From contig JAJTGB010000003.1 of NCBI GenBank assembly GCA_021298995.1, positions 1-60,317 of the forward strand: 60,317 bases of DNA, written 5' to 3'. Shown here in pieces: positions 43,600-53,682 of the stretch; within the stretch, counting starts at the first letter, position 1, and each line of letters begins with the position of its first letter. Position numbers and translations under genes: made by a program. The notes below the pieces were generated by a model that ran no database searches, was not told the origin of the DNA, and was given only the letters and a program-made list of their open reading frames with translations. Origin of the DNA: Comamonadaceae bacterium (GTDB lineage: Bacteria > Pseudomonadota > Gammaproteobacteria > Burkholderiales > Burkholderiaceae_C).

Positions 43600-45690
43600 T
43601 TGAACCCTGTGTTGCAATTGCAAGCGTCTGAATGCGGCTTGGCTTGTTTGTGCATGATTGCCAACGCACATGGTCAACATTGGCAGCTCATGGATTTGCG
43701 GCACAAGTTTCCACAGTCACTCAAGGGGGCCAACCTCAAGCAACTCATCGATCACAGTCTAGTCTTGGGATTCAATGCCCGCCCCGTTCGCTTGGAGTTG
43801 GAAGAGCTGAGCCAACTGCGCTTGCCATGCATCTTGCATTGGGACTTGAATCACTTTGTGGTTATGCAAAAAATCAGGGGCAACAAAATCACTTTGCTCG
43901 ATCCCGCATTGGGTGTAAGGCTGGTTTCACGCTCTGAAATTTCGCAGCATTTCACGGGCATCGCTTTGGAGCTCACTCCCCAGCCCGACTTCAAAACCAT
44001 TCCAGCCCCCAAGGCTTTTCCGCTTTCCATGCTCACCGGCAAGCTTCAAGGCTTTGGCAAATCAGCACTCCAAATATTGGCGCTGGCGTTGGTCCTCGAG
44101 CTGTTTGCCATCCTCATGCCCATGTTCAACCAAGTCGTGGTAGACGATGTTTTAAGCTCGGGTGACCACGAATTGCTTTCTGTATTGGCCATCGGCTTTG
44201 CCATCATTCTCCTCATTCAATCGGCCCTGTCCTACGCGCGCAGTTGGTGGGTCATGGTGCTCAGTCAAAGTGTTTCTGTTCAATGGCTTGGCAATGTGTT
44301 TGCGCACTTGGTCAAGCTGCCAGCCGATTGGTTTGCCAAGCGCCACCTGGGCGACATCTCATCGCGCTTCAACGCTGTTCACGACATTCAAAAAACCCTC
44401 ACTCAAACCGCCATCGAATCACTTCTCGATGGCTTGATGGCCGTTGCAGCTCTGGTCATGATGTTCATTTACTCACCCACTCTCACTTGGGTGGTTGTGA
44501 GCGCTTGCGCCTTGTATGCTTTGGTGCGCTGGGTCAGTTATTCGCCGTTCAGGCATGCCGCCTCAGAACGATTGGTCTTGTCGGGTCAGGAGCAAAGTCA
44601 CTTCATTGAAACGCTTCGAGCCATGACACCACTCAAATTATTTTCCAGAGAAAATGAGCGGCGGGCGCGATGGCAAAGTCTCATGGTGGAAGTCATGAAC
44701 CGTGATTTTCAAACCGCCAAATTGAACATGGGTTTCAATGTTGCACGCACACTTATTTTTGGCCTCGAAAATTTATGCGTCTTCTGGTTAGGCGCCAAAA
44801 TCATTTTGCCATCGCAAGCGCACAACCAAAGTGCAAGCGTTTTCACGGTGGGCATGCTGCTGGCTTTCATCAGCTACAAAATTCAATTCACAGGTCGCGT
44901 CAGTGCGCTCATTAACCAAGGCATTGAACTCAAAATGCTCAATTTGCATCGCGACAGGTTGGCCGATATTGTGCTCACACCGCCTGAGCAAGATACACCG
45001 CAAGGAAACTTGCCTTTTCACGACTTGACCCACTTGCCCGCCAGTCTTGAACTTCGCAAGGTTTCATTTCGGTACAGCGAGGGCGAGCCTTGGCTGCTTT
45101 ACAACATGGACCTTTGCATTCAAGCGGGCGAACATGTCGCCATTTCGGGCGCCAGCGGTTGTGGCAAAACCACCCTGCTTAAAATTTTGTTGGGTCTGCT
45201 CACGCCAACCCACGGCATGGTCTTGTATGGGGGCGTGCCCATCAGCCAATTGGGCATGTCCAATGTTCGCCGCAAAATTGGGGTTGTCATGCAAGAAGAT
45301 GCGTTGCTCACCGGGAGCATTGCCGACAACATCGCCTTCTTTGATCTGTCGCCTCAGCTTTCCAGAATTGAAGCCTGCGCCCAATTGGCAGAAATTCACA
45401 AAGAAATTACACGCATGCCCATGGGCTATCAAACGCTCATTGGCGAGTTGGGCACGGGCCTCAGCGGCGGTCAAAAGCAGCGTCTTTTGTTGGCACGCGC
45501 GCTCTATGCTCAGCCTAGCGTTTTGGCCTTAGACGAAGCCACCAGCCATTTGGACATGCACAATGAAAGTGCCGTTTCCAGCACGCTGTCACAGCTCAAA
45601 CTCACGCGCATTGTGATTGCCCATCGTCCCGAAACCATTGCCAGGGCAGACAGGCATGTTCACTTTAGTTTGCCCGTGATTCCAGCTTGA
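43600..45690 (+). CDS. C39-peptidase ABC exporter (CvaB/PCAT type)
   Basis: Bifunctional transporter of 696 residues, close to the length of CvaB. The N-terminal C39 peptidase has Q6 and catalytic C12 in QASECGLAC, H85 in WDLNHFVV, and D101 followed by proline; these are the expected Cys-His-Asp set. A six-helix membrane domain spans about 145-440. The ABC domain has Walker A GASGCGKTTLL, signature LSGGQKQRLLLARAL, Walker B VLALDEATSHLD and the H-loop in VIAHRPE. The start is probably TTG at 43600, overlapping the stop of a 4-codon ORF; a GTG at 43558 lies inside the hairpin. It would cut the GG leader and export the core. Confidence 0.92.
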   Translation: MNPVLQLQASECGLACLCMIANAHGQHWQLMDLRHKFPQSLKGANLKQLIDHSLVLGFNARPVRLELEELSQLRLPCILHWDLNHFVVMQKIRGNKITLLDPALGVRLVSRSEISQHFTGIALELTPQPDFKTIPAPKAFPLSMLTGKLQGFGKSALQILALALVLELFAILMPMFNQVVVDDVLSSGDHELLSVLAIGFAIILLIQSALSYARSWWVMVLSQSVSVQWLGNVFAHLVKLPADWFAKRHLGDISSRFNAVHDIQKTLTQTAIESLLDGLMAVAALVMMFIYSPTLTWVVVSACALYALVRWVSYSPFRHAASERLVLSGQEQSHFIETLRAMTPLKLFSRENERRARWQSLMVEVMNRDFQTAKLNMGFNVARTLIFGLENLCVFWLGAKIILPSQAHNQSASVFTVGMLLAFISYKIQFTGRVSALINQGIELKMLNLHRDRLADIVLTPPEQDTPQGNLPFHDLTHLPASLELRKVSFRYSEGEPWLLYNMDLCIQAGEHVAISGASGCGKTTLLKILLGLLTPTHGMVLYGGVPISQLGMSNVRRKIGVVMQEDALLTGSIADNIAFFDLSPQLSRIEACAQLAEIHKEITRMPMGYQTLIGELGTGLSGGQKQRLLLARALYAQPSVLALDEATSHLDMHNESAVSSTLSQLKLTRIVIAHRPETIARADRHVHFSLPVIPA

Positions 45691-46478
45691 GCGTAAGATG
45701 GGTTGCATCAGACACAACCCGTGCCTGCCCGATTGTCTATCTGCCACATCACGCTTCAACACCCACACTGGGCCAGAACCTCCCACTGACACACGTCGAT
45801 GACGGCTATCAAACCAAGCACGAGTCCATCGCTGTTCAAGGCGTTCCCAATTTGCTCATTCGCTCTTTGCTCGACAAGCAACAGTTTTTTGACCCTGAGG
45901 GTGCTGCGCTTGCCCTTGGCATTTCTTCCGCTTTTTGGTCGCTGTTTGGTTTACTCTGGCCCTCAGGCTCAAAGTTGGCGGAGCGCTTAGCCATCCGGCC
46001 TGTCAGTGCACAAGAGCGCATCCTTGAACTGGGCTGTGGCTTGGCGCTGGCAAGCTTGGTTGGGCATCGCCGCGGTGCCAACATCACGGCATCTGACTGT
46101 CACCCACTGGCTGGTGAGTTTTTAAAAGAGAATTTGCGCCTCAACAACTTGGCCCCCATGAGTTACCAGCATGGTCAATGGGGCGAACACGCAACACAAC
46201 AACAAGACCCTGTTGTGAGCACCAAGTTCGACTTGATCATTGGCAGCGACATTCTTTATGAGCGCGATGAACGTGGCGACCTGGCGCACTACATCAACGC
46301 GCACATTGAAGACCATGCGGAGGTTTGGGTGGTTGATCCCAATCGGGGCAATCGCTCTCACTTTCATCGCAACATGGCCGCGCAAGGTTTTGCGCTCAAT
46401 GAAGAAACACTGATTGTTTCAGCCACGGAAAATAAAGCGGCCTACAAAGGCCGAATGCTCACCTATTTGCGCGATTAA
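45687..46478 (+). CDS. Class I SAM-dependent methyltransferase (METTL/NNMT-like)
   Basis: A Rossmann-fold methyltransferase with SAM motif I ILELGCGLALASLVGHRRGA, motif II ASDCHPLAGEFLKENLRLN, motif IV FDLIIGSDILYERD and DPNRGNRSHFHRNMAAQG. It resembles lysine methyltransferase-like proteins common in Comamonadaceae. The start is unclear: the frame opens at a TTG at 45687 that overlaps the exporter stop, and about 40 residues before the conserved part look unconserved. No in-frame ATG is nearby. It may simply read through from the cassette. Confidence 0.8.
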   Translation: MSVRWVASDTTRACPIVYLPHHASTPTLGQNLPLTHVDDGYQTKHESIAVQGVPNLLIRSLLDKQQFFDPEGAALALGISSAFWSLFGLLWPSGSKLAERLAIRPVSAQERILELGCGLALASLVGHRRGANITASDCHPLAGEFLKENLRLNNLAPMSYQHGQWGEHATQQQDPVVSTKFDLIIGSDILYERDERGDLAHYINAHIEDHAEVWVVDPNRGNRSHFHRNMAAQGFALNEETLIVSATENKAAYKGRMLTYLRD

Positions 46479-46492
46479 GCTAGGCGCAAAGT

Positions 46493-47284
46493 TCACAACG
46501 TCCAGTTGTAATCGATGGTCAAAGGCGCATGGTCGCTGAAGCGCGTGTCTTTGTAGATCTCAGCTTTTTGTGCACCGGCCGCCAATGCGGCAGTGGCCAA
46601 GTGATAGTCCAAGCGCCAGCCCACATTCTTGGCATAGGCTTGCCCGCGGTTGCTCCACCAGGTGTAGCAAGCGTCAGTGGCCTCAGGATGCAAGCGACGG
46701 TAAACGTCCACCAATGGACCTTCATTGGTCATGTGGGTCATCCAAGCGCGCTCTTCTGGCAAAAAGCCGCTGTTCTTGAGGTTGCCCTTCCAGTTCTTCA
46801 AATCGGCTTGCTGGTGCGCAATGTTCACATCGCTGCACACAATGAATTCACGCTGGGCACCCAAAGACTTCAAATGCGGCCCCATGTGGTCTAAGAAGCG
46901 GAACTTGGCTTCTTGCCGCTCAGGGCCTGACGAGCCACTGGGAAAATAAGCACTGACAATCGACAGCTTGCGCTGGGGTGTGTCAAAACGCAGCTCCACA
47001 AAGCGCCCCTCAGCATCAAACTCCTTGTGCCCCATCCCCACCACCACGTCACTCGGTTCGTGCTTGCTGTAAACAGCCACACCCGAGTAGCCTTTTTTCT
47101 CAGCAAAGTGAAAATGCCCTTTAAGACCTGCCAAAGTCTCAAATTTGCCGGCCACATCGGGCGCTTGTGCTTTAACCTCTTGCACGCAAATACAATCGGG
47201 ACTGTTTTGAGCAATCCAGGCCTCCACACCTTTGGTGGCCGCAGAACGAATGCCGTTCAAGTTCAAGCTGGTTAATTTAAACAA
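46493..47284 (-). CDS. xthA: Exodeoxyribonuclease III
   Basis: AP endonuclease/3' exonuclease of base-excision repair, 263 residues. Family blocks are TSLNLNGIRSAATKGVE, ICVQEVKAQ with the metal-binding glutamate, SAYFPSGSSGPER, CSDVNIAHQQADLKNW, WRLDYHLAT and the terminal FSDHAPLTIDY with the catalytic Asp-His. TTG at 47284 has a GGGGA site and gives the usual N-terminus. An ATG at 47296 also fits but would overlap the pyrE start codon. Promoters for xthA and pyrE must lie in each other's coding region. Confidence 0.92.
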   Translation of the reverse strand: MFKLTSLNLNGIRSAATKGVEAWIAQNSPDCICVQEVKAQAPDVAGKFETLAGLKGHFHFAEKKGYSGVAVYSKHEPSDVVVGMGHKEFDAEGRFVELRFDTPQRKLSIVSAYFPSGSSGPERQEAKFRFLDHMGPHLKSLGAQREFIVCSDVNIAHQQADLKNWKGNLKNSGFLPEERAWMTHMTNEGPLVDVYRRLHPEATDACYTWWSNRGQAYAKNVGWRLDYHLATAALAAGAQKAEIYKDTRFSDHAPLTIDYNWTL

Positions 47285-47294
47285 GGATTTCCCC

Positions 47295-47999
47295 ATGGTG
47301 ACTGGACACACACACCCAACCGACACAGCGGCCTTGGCGCAAGAGTTTGTTCAATTTTCCGTCGATGCGGGCGTACTCAAGTTTGGTGAATTCAAAACCA
47401 AAGCTGGTCGCATGAGCCCCTATTTCTTCAACGCAGGCTTGTTTGACGATGGCGCCAAACTCGGAAAACTCGCTCAATTCTATGCAAAAGCCTTGATGGC
47501 CAGCGGGATCGAATTTGACATGATTTTTGGACCTGCTTACAAAGGCATTCCTTTGGGGGCAGCGGTATCGATTGAATTGGCTCGTTTGGGCAAAACCGTG
47601 CCATTTGCCTACAACCGCAAAGAAGCCAAAGACCACGGCGAAGGCGGCACCTTGGTGGGTGCGCCCCTGCAAGGTCGCGTGCTCATTGTGGACGACGTGA
47701 TGAGCGCAGGCACTGCCGCGCGCGAATCGATTGAGCTGATCAAAAAAGCTGGCGCCACTGCGCACGCCATCGCCATTGCCCTAGACCGCCAAGAGATGGC
47801 CACCGAAGTTCAGTCCGATGGATCGGTCAAAGATGTGCCACACAGCGCCGTGCAATATGTGCGCAACACTTTGGGCATGAGCGTGTGCTGCATCGCAGAG
47901 CTGTCTGATTTGTTGGCTTACTTGTCGACACAAAGTGGTAACGAGATGGGCCAGCACCTGCTCAAAGTGCAAGCCTATCGCGATCGTTACGGCGTTTGA
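47295..47999 (+). CDS. pyrE: Orotate phosphoribosyltransferase
   Basis: PyrE joins orotate and PRPP to form OMP in pyrimidine synthesis. The 234-residue protein has KTKAGRMSPYFFNAGLFDDG in the substrate region, MIFGPAYKGIPLGAAVSIELA, the YNRKEAKDHGEGG catalytic loop and the PRPP motif VLIVDDVMSAGTAARESI. ATG at 47295 follows an AAGGA site. It starts ten bases from the divergent xthA start. Confidence 0.95.
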   Translation: MVTGHTHPTDTAALAQEFVQFSVDAGVLKFGEFKTKAGRMSPYFFNAGLFDDGAKLGKLAQFYAKALMASGIEFDMIFGPAYKGIPLGAAVSIELARLGKTVPFAYNRKEAKDHGEGGTLVGAPLQGRVLIVDDVMSAGTAARESIELIKKAGATAHAIAIALDRQEMATEVQSDGSVKDVPHSAVQYVRNTLGMSVCCIAELSDLLAYLSTQSGNEMGQHLLKVQAYRDRYGV

Positions 48000-48009
48000 C
48001 AGAAGGCCT

Positions 48010-48040
48010 GTGAAGCGTAAATTTGTATTTTACGCTTCAC
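48010..48040. promoter_or_regulatory. Inverted repeat upstream of the Fic gene
   Basis: GTGAAGCGTAAA and TTTACGCTTCAC form a perfect inverted repeat of 12-bp arms separated by 7 bases. It is the outer of two copies of the same element before the fic start, so a dimeric repressor site is likely. Confidence 0.7.
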
Positions 48041-48043
48041 ATT

Positions 48044-48072
48044 TGAAGCGTAAAAGCTTAAGATACGCTTCA
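48044..48072. promoter_or_regulatory. Second inverted repeat, running into the Fic start codon
   Basis: TGAAGCGTA (48044) and TACGCTTCA (48064-48072) form a second inverted pair with an 11-base spacer. The A of the fic ATG is the last base of the repeat. Binding here would block transcription or translation start. Confidence 0.65.
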
Positions 48073-49199
48073 TGTATCTTTGGCAATCTTCAAAATGGCC
48101 TCACTTCAAGGTCGACCTGGCAATGTTGCAACCCGCATTGGCGGCTACCCGCTTCTCTCAGGGCAAAGCCATGGGACTTGCTACACACCTTCAGCTACCC
48201 GACCTCGCCGCATTGGAGCTTCAAGGATGGTCAGATGAAGCTTTAGCGACGGCTCAAATTGAGGGCGAGATACTGCAACTTAACTCCGTCAGAGCTTCTG
48301 CTGCACGTCGGCTGGGTTTGTCCGATGACAAAAAAATCAAACGCGACGCGCGCGCTGAGGCCACACTCAATGTACTTCAAGGCGCATTACAAAACAGTCA
48401 CCGTGCGCTGAGCCACAACATCTTGTATGACTGGCAAGCTGCTTTGTTTCCAACCGGCCGCAGTGGCACACAAAAAATTCTCACGGGCGCTTATCGCACG
48501 CACACTGAACCGATGCAAGTTGTCACGCCGAAGATGGGCAAACCCGACGTCGTGCATTATCAAGCTCCGGCTTCTGCAGAAGTTCATGCCCACATGGAAG
48601 TATTTGTACATTGGTTCAACAGCAGTTTGGGTCAACAAGATGGTTTGGTCCGCGCCGCCATTGCACATCTGTGGTTTGAAACCATTCATCCGTTTGAAGA
48701 CGGCAATGGTCGAATTGGTCGCGCCTTGGTTGAGATGGCACTGGCACAAGACCTCCAAACTGAACAGCGGCTGTGGAGCTTGTCGCAACAAATTTGGCAA
48801 CAACGCAGCGGCTACTACGATCAACTTCAAGCGGCCACAGGTAGCGCCAACATGGACGTCACACCCTGGGTTCAATGGTTTGTAACTTGCATTCACAAGG
48901 CCGCCGATAGCAGCTGGGAGCAGATGCAATCGGCCATGCGCAAAACACGCTTTTGGGCAGAGCTGCGCGAACACCATCCCCTGCTGACGCCATCACAAAG
49001 CAAAGCCATCAACAAACTCTACGATGCGGCGCCTGAAGGATTCAGCGGCGGCATGAGCACCGAAAAATATGTGAACTTGTGCGGCGTGTCACGCGCCACG
49101 GCCTATCGCGAATTGACGTCACTTTGCGAGGCGGGCTTGCTAATGCAAACGGGCACCGGGCGAGGCACCCGGTACCAACTTTTGACTTCAGCCTTCTAA
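48072..49199 (+). CDS. Class II Fic adenylyltransferase with C-terminal winged helix
   Basis: A 375-residue Fic protein. The N-terminal DUF4172-type domain (about 1-85) includes the inhibitory helix motif T-A-Q-I-E-G at 60-65, matching the [S/T]xxxE[G/N] pattern that self-inhibits class II Fic proteins. The catalytic loop is HPFEDGNGR at 206-214, with the essential histidine intact. The C-terminal 45 residues form a winged helix, [18 protein letters not shown], ending GRGTRYQL. These proteins transfer AMP to target hydroxyls. The winged helix and the repeats at its own start suggest autoregulation. The gene overlaps the 3' end of gatB by 12 bases. Targets are unknown. Confidence 0.9.
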   Translation: MYLWQSSKWPHFKVDLAMLQPALAATRFSQGKAMGLATHLQLPDLAALELQGWSDEALATAQIEGEILQLNSVRASAARRLGLSDDKKIKRDARAEATLNVLQGALQNSHRALSHNILYDWQAALFPTGRSGTQKILTGAYRTHTEPMQVVTPKMGKPDVVHYQAPASAEVHAHMEVFVHWFNSSLGQQDGLVRAAIAHLWFETIHPFEDGNGRIGRALVEMALAQDLQTEQRLWSLSQQIWQQRSGYYDQLQAATGSANMDVTPWVQWFVTCIHKAADSSWEQMQSAMRKTRFWAELREHHPLLTPSQSKAINKLYDAAPEGFSGGMSTEKYVNLCGVSRATAYRELTSLCEAGLLMQTGTGRGTRYQLLTSAF

Positions 49200-50645
49200 C
49201 TTCTTTTTCAACAACTCATTCACTTGCGCAGGATTGGCCTTGCCTTTGCTGGCTTTCATGATGGGGCCCACCAAGCCATTCAAGGCCTTGCTGTTGCCCG
49301 CTCTAAACTCTTCCACGTTCTTCGGATTGGCCGCCAGCACTTCGTCAATGATGGCTTCCAGCGCGCCGGTGTCGTTCATCTGCTTCAGACCTTTGGCCTC
49401 AATGAGGGCATCCACTTCGCCGCCTTCTGTCCACAGCGCATCAAACACTTGCTTGGCCGCGCTGTTGCTGATGGTGTTGTCGGCAATGCGGCCAATCATG
49501 GCAGCCAGTTGCGCTGCACTCACAGGCGCTTGATCGATGCCCACTTCGCCCGCATTCAAGCGACGTGACATTTCACCCATCACCCAGTTGCTGACCAACT
49601 TGGCTTGTCCGCAAGCCTTGGCGGCCGCTTCAAAGTAAGCCGCCATGGCTTTGCTTTGCGTGAGGGTGGTGGCATCGTATTCAGGCAAACCGTAGTCGGC
49701 CACAAAACGTGCCGCCATCACGCGAGGCAACTCGGTCATCTCTGATTGCACACGGGCTACCCAATCGCGACCAATCACCAGTGGCGGCAAATCGGGATCG
49801 GGGAAGTAACGGTAATCGGCTGCGTCTTCTTTGGTGCGCATGGCGCGTGTTTCGCCCGTATCGGGGTCGAACAGCACCGTGGCTTGTTGAATTTCAAAGC
49901 CATCTTCAATTTGTTCAATTTGCCAACGGACTTCAAAGTCGATGGCTTGCTGCATGAACTTGAAGCTGTTCAAGTTTTTAATTTCGCGGCGTGTGCCTAA
50001 AGGGTCGCCGGGCTTTCGCACCGACACGTTGGCATCGCAACGGAAGCTGCCCTCTTGCATGTTGCCATCGCAAATGCCAATCCAGGTCACAATTTTGTGC
50101 AGCTCTTTGGCATACGCTACGGCTTCTTCGCTAGACCGAATATCGGGCTCGGTCACAATTTCCAGAAGCGGTGTGCCTGCACGATTCAGGTCGATGCCGC
50201 TTTGACCAATGAAGTCTTCGTGCAAAGATTTGCCCGCGTCTTCTTCCAAGTGCGCACGTACCAAGCGAACGGTTTTTTTCTCATCGCCCACAAAGAACGA
50301 CACCTCACCGCCTTGCACCACAGGAATTTCAAACTGACTGATTTGATAGCCCTTGGGCAGATCGGGGTAGAAGTAATTCTTGCGCGCAAAAATACTTTCT
50401 TCTGCAATGTGCGCGCCCACCGCCAAGCCCAATTCGATGGCGCGTTCCACCGCACCTTTGTTCATCACGGGCAGTGTGCCTGGCAACGCCAAATCCACCG
50501 CACACGCTTGCGTGTTGGGTTCGGCACCAAAGGCAGTAGGCGCACGGCTGAAAATTTTGCTTTGTGTTGAAAGTTGGGCGTGGGTTTCAAAGCCAATGAC
50601 CACTTCATAGCCTTGGACCAACAACGTTTTTTGTTTCGTGCTCAT
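49188..50645 (-). CDS. gatB: Asp/Glu-tRNA amidotransferase subunit B
   Basis: GatB forms Asn-tRNA and Gln-tRNA from misacylated precursors with GatA and GatC. The 485-residue protein has [68 protein letters not shown] and the C-terminal YqeY-like tail region with [15 protein letters not shown]. Its ATG overlaps the end of gatA by four bases. Order gatC-gatA-gatB is as usual for Burkholderiales. Confidence 0.96.
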   Translation of the reverse strand: MSTKQKTLLVQGYEVVIGFETHAQLSTQSKIFSRAPTAFGAEPNTQACAVDLALPGTLPVMNKGAVERAIELGLAVGAHIAEESIFARKNYFYPDLPKGYQISQFEIPVVQGGEVSFFVGDEKKTVRLVRAHLEEDAGKSLHEDFIGQSGIDLNRAGTPLLEIVTEPDIRSSEEAVAYAKELHKIVTWIGICDGNMQEGSFRCDANVSVRKPGDPLGTRREIKNLNSFKFMQQAIDFEVRWQIEQIEDGFEIQQATVLFDPDTGETRAMRTKEDAADYRYFPDPDLPPLVIGRDWVARVQSEMTELPRVMAARFVADYGLPEYDATTLTQSKAMAAYFEAAAKACGQAKLVSNWVMGEMSRRLNAGEVGIDQAPVSAAQLAAMIGRIADNTISNSAAKQVFDALWTEGGEVDALIEAKGLKQMNDTGALEAIIDEVLAANPKNVEEFRAGNSKALNGLVGPIMKASKGKANPAQVNELLKKKLEG

Positions 50646-52117
50646 TTGGCGCCTCCTGGTTGACGGAGGTGAAAGTCAGTGGCTTGCTGCAAACGGTGTG
50701 CGGCATTGAGCAACTGCGCTTCTTTGAAATAATTGCCAATGAGCTGCAAGCCAACAGGCATGCCCTCTTCGCCAAAACCGGCTGGCACACTCATGCCCGG
50801 CAAGCCTGCCAAAGAAGCTGGCAAGGTGAAGATGTCGGCCAAATAATTGGCCACAGGATCGTCGGCTTTTTCGCCCAGTTTCCATGCCACAGTGGGCGCA
50901 ACAGGCCCAGCAATGACATCGCAAACTTGGAAAGCTTGCTGGAAGTCATCGGAAATCATGCGTCTGATTTTTTGCGCTTGCAAGTAGTACGCATCGTAGT
51001 AACCGTGCGACAACACATAGGCACCCGTCATGATGCGGCGCTTCACTTCTTCGCCAAAACCTTCGGCGCGTGAGCGCTTGTACATGGACACCAAATCGGT
51101 GTAGTCCTTGGTGCGATGGCCAAACTTCACACCATCGAAGCGGCTTAAATTGCTAGACGCTTCTGCCGGCGCAATGATGTAGTACACAGGAATAGAAAGC
51201 TCTGTGCGAGGCAAGCTAATCGGCACCAACTTGGCGCCCAGCTTTTCGTATTCTTTCAACGCAGCATCGACTGCTGCTCGAACGCCAGGTGCCAAACCCT
51301 CGCCAAAGAATTCTTTGGGAATGCCAATGCGCAAACCATCGAGCGAGGCATTTAAATCGCGCGCAAAGTTTTCTGCAGGCACATCAAGTGATGTGGAGTC
51401 ACGGTCTAAATCGGGACCACACATGGCAGACAACATCAGTGCACAGTCTTCTGCTGTGCGTGCCATAGGGCCGGCTTGGTCCAAGCTAGAAGCATACGCA
51501 ATCATGCCGTAGCGTGAGGCGCGGCCATAGGTGGGCTTGATGCCCGTTATGCCGCAAAAACTAGCAGGCTGGCGAATAGAGCCGCCGGTGTCAGTGCCGG
51601 TGGCAGCAGGCACCAAGCGTGCAGCAACAGCAGCCGAGCTACCGCCTGAAGACCCGCCTGGCACACGAGATATATCCCAGGGGTTGGTGACTGATTTGTA
51701 AGCCGAGTTTTCGTTGGACGAACCCATGGCAAATTCATCGCAATTGAGCTTGCCCACATTGACCATGCCCGCACCGCCAGACTGCACGCCCAATTTGCGC
51801 ACCACGGTGGCGTCAAACGGGGAGCGATAGCCCTCCAACATCTTGGAGCCAGCCGTGGTGGGAAAGTCGGTGGTGACAAAAATGTCTTTGTGTGCCATGG
51901 GCACACCCGCCAAGGGGCCGGCCGTGCCTGCTGCCAACTGGGTATCGGCCTCTTTGGCTTGCGCCAAGGTGGCTTCTGGGTTGAGGCTTAAAAAAGCACC
52001 CGACGTGTCCGCTTGGCTGCGCGCCAAAAAGTGCTGGGCGAGTTCTGTGGCGCTGACTTTTTTGGCGCGAAGGTCGGCTGCCAGGGCTGCAACGCTTAAA
52101 TCGTGTAAAGCTGTCAT
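50642..52117 (-). CDS. gatA: Asp/Glu-tRNA amidotransferase subunit A
   Basis: GatA is the glutaminase/amidase subunit, 491 residues. The Ser-cisSer-Lys triad is visible: lysine in [10 protein letters not shown] and serines in [17 protein letters not shown] and [14 protein letters not shown]. Further blocks are [26 protein letters not shown] and [14 protein letters not shown]. The gene sits between gatC (9-base gap) and gatB (overlap). Confidence 0.97.
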   Translation of the reverse strand: MTALHDLSVAALAADLRAKKVSATELAQHFLARSQADTSGAFLSLNPEATLAQAKEADTQLAAGTAGPLAGVPMAHKDIFVTTDFPTTAGSKMLEGYRSPFDATVVRKLGVQSGGAGMVNVGKLNCDEFAMGSSNENSAYKSVTNPWDISRVPGGSSGGSSAAVAARLVPAATGTDTGGSIRQPASFCGITGIKPTYGRASRYGMIAYASSLDQAGPMARTAEDCALMLSAMCGPDLDRDSTSLDVPAENFARDLNASLDGLRIGIPKEFFGEGLAPGVRAAVDAALKEYEKLGAKLVPISLPRTELSIPVYYIIAPAEASSNLSRFDGVKFGHRTKDYTDLVSMYKRSRAEGFGEEVKRRIMTGAYVLSHGYYDAYYLQAQKIRRMISDDFQQAFQVCDVIAGPVAPTVAWKLGEKADDPVANYLADIFTLPASLAGLPGMSVPAGFGEEGMPVGLQLIGNYFKEAQLLNAAHRLQQATDFHLRQPGGAK

Positions 52118-52126
52118 GACGGCCCC

Positions 52127-52426
52127 TTACTCGATCACTTTGGGAACCAAAAACAAACCACGCTCGACAGCGGGGGCGCTTTGTTGGTTGGCTTCGCGCT
52201 GATTGGGCTCGCTGGCCACATCGTCGCGCAGGCGCAAGGCCATCTCTTGGATGGTGGCAATGGGGTGTGGCAGAGGCTGGACACCGGTGGTGTCAACCGC
52301 GCGCATGGCGTCCACAATGGTGAAAAAGCCATTGATTTGGTCCAACATGCGTTGGCCCTCCTCTGGCGGGAGCTCTAACCGAGCCAGATTGGCAATTCGG
52401 TCGATATCTTGGGCAGTTAAGGACAT
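52127..52426 (-). CDS. gatC: Asp/Glu-tRNA amidotransferase subunit C
   Basis: The small linker subunit, 99 residues, with the family pattern [21 protein letters not shown] near the start and VQPLPHPI and LRDDVASE later. First gene of gatCAB. It is divergent from mreB across 198 bases, which contain a dyad near its start and otherwise no recognised element. Confidence 0.93.
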   Translation of the reverse strand: MSLTAQDIDRIANLARLELPPEEGQRMLDQINGFFTIVDAMRAVDTTGVQPLPHPIATIQEMALRLRDDVASEPNQREANQQSAPAVERGLFLVPKVIE

Positions 52427-52443
52427 AAATAGAGACTCATGAC

Positions 52444-52460
52444 TGGCGCTTCAAGCGCCA
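52444..52460. promoter_or_regulatory. Dyad upstream of gatC
   Basis: TGGCGCTT and AAGCGCCA flank a single C, forming an 8-bp-arm dyad 17 bases upstream of the gatC start. It could be an operator or a leader hairpin in the gatC mRNA. The rest of the gatC/mreB spacer is AT-richer, with a TATTAT that might be a -10 element, but no matching -35 was found. Confidence 0.4.
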
Positions 52461-52522
52461 CAAATTTGGGCGCTCAATCCGCATTTTTTTCAAGTGATCG
52501 GTTATTATCGTGTGTTCGCTGA

Positions 52523-53668
<1,146 letters not shown>

Positions 53669-53682
53669 CGCTGGCGCGATTT

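Noticed and set aside
45687-46478. Methyltransferase as a tailoring enzyme of the peptide cassette
   Set aside because: The overlap with the exporter stop is suggestive, but the protein looks like a METTL-type enzyme common in Comamonadaceae without such cassettes, so it is probably core.
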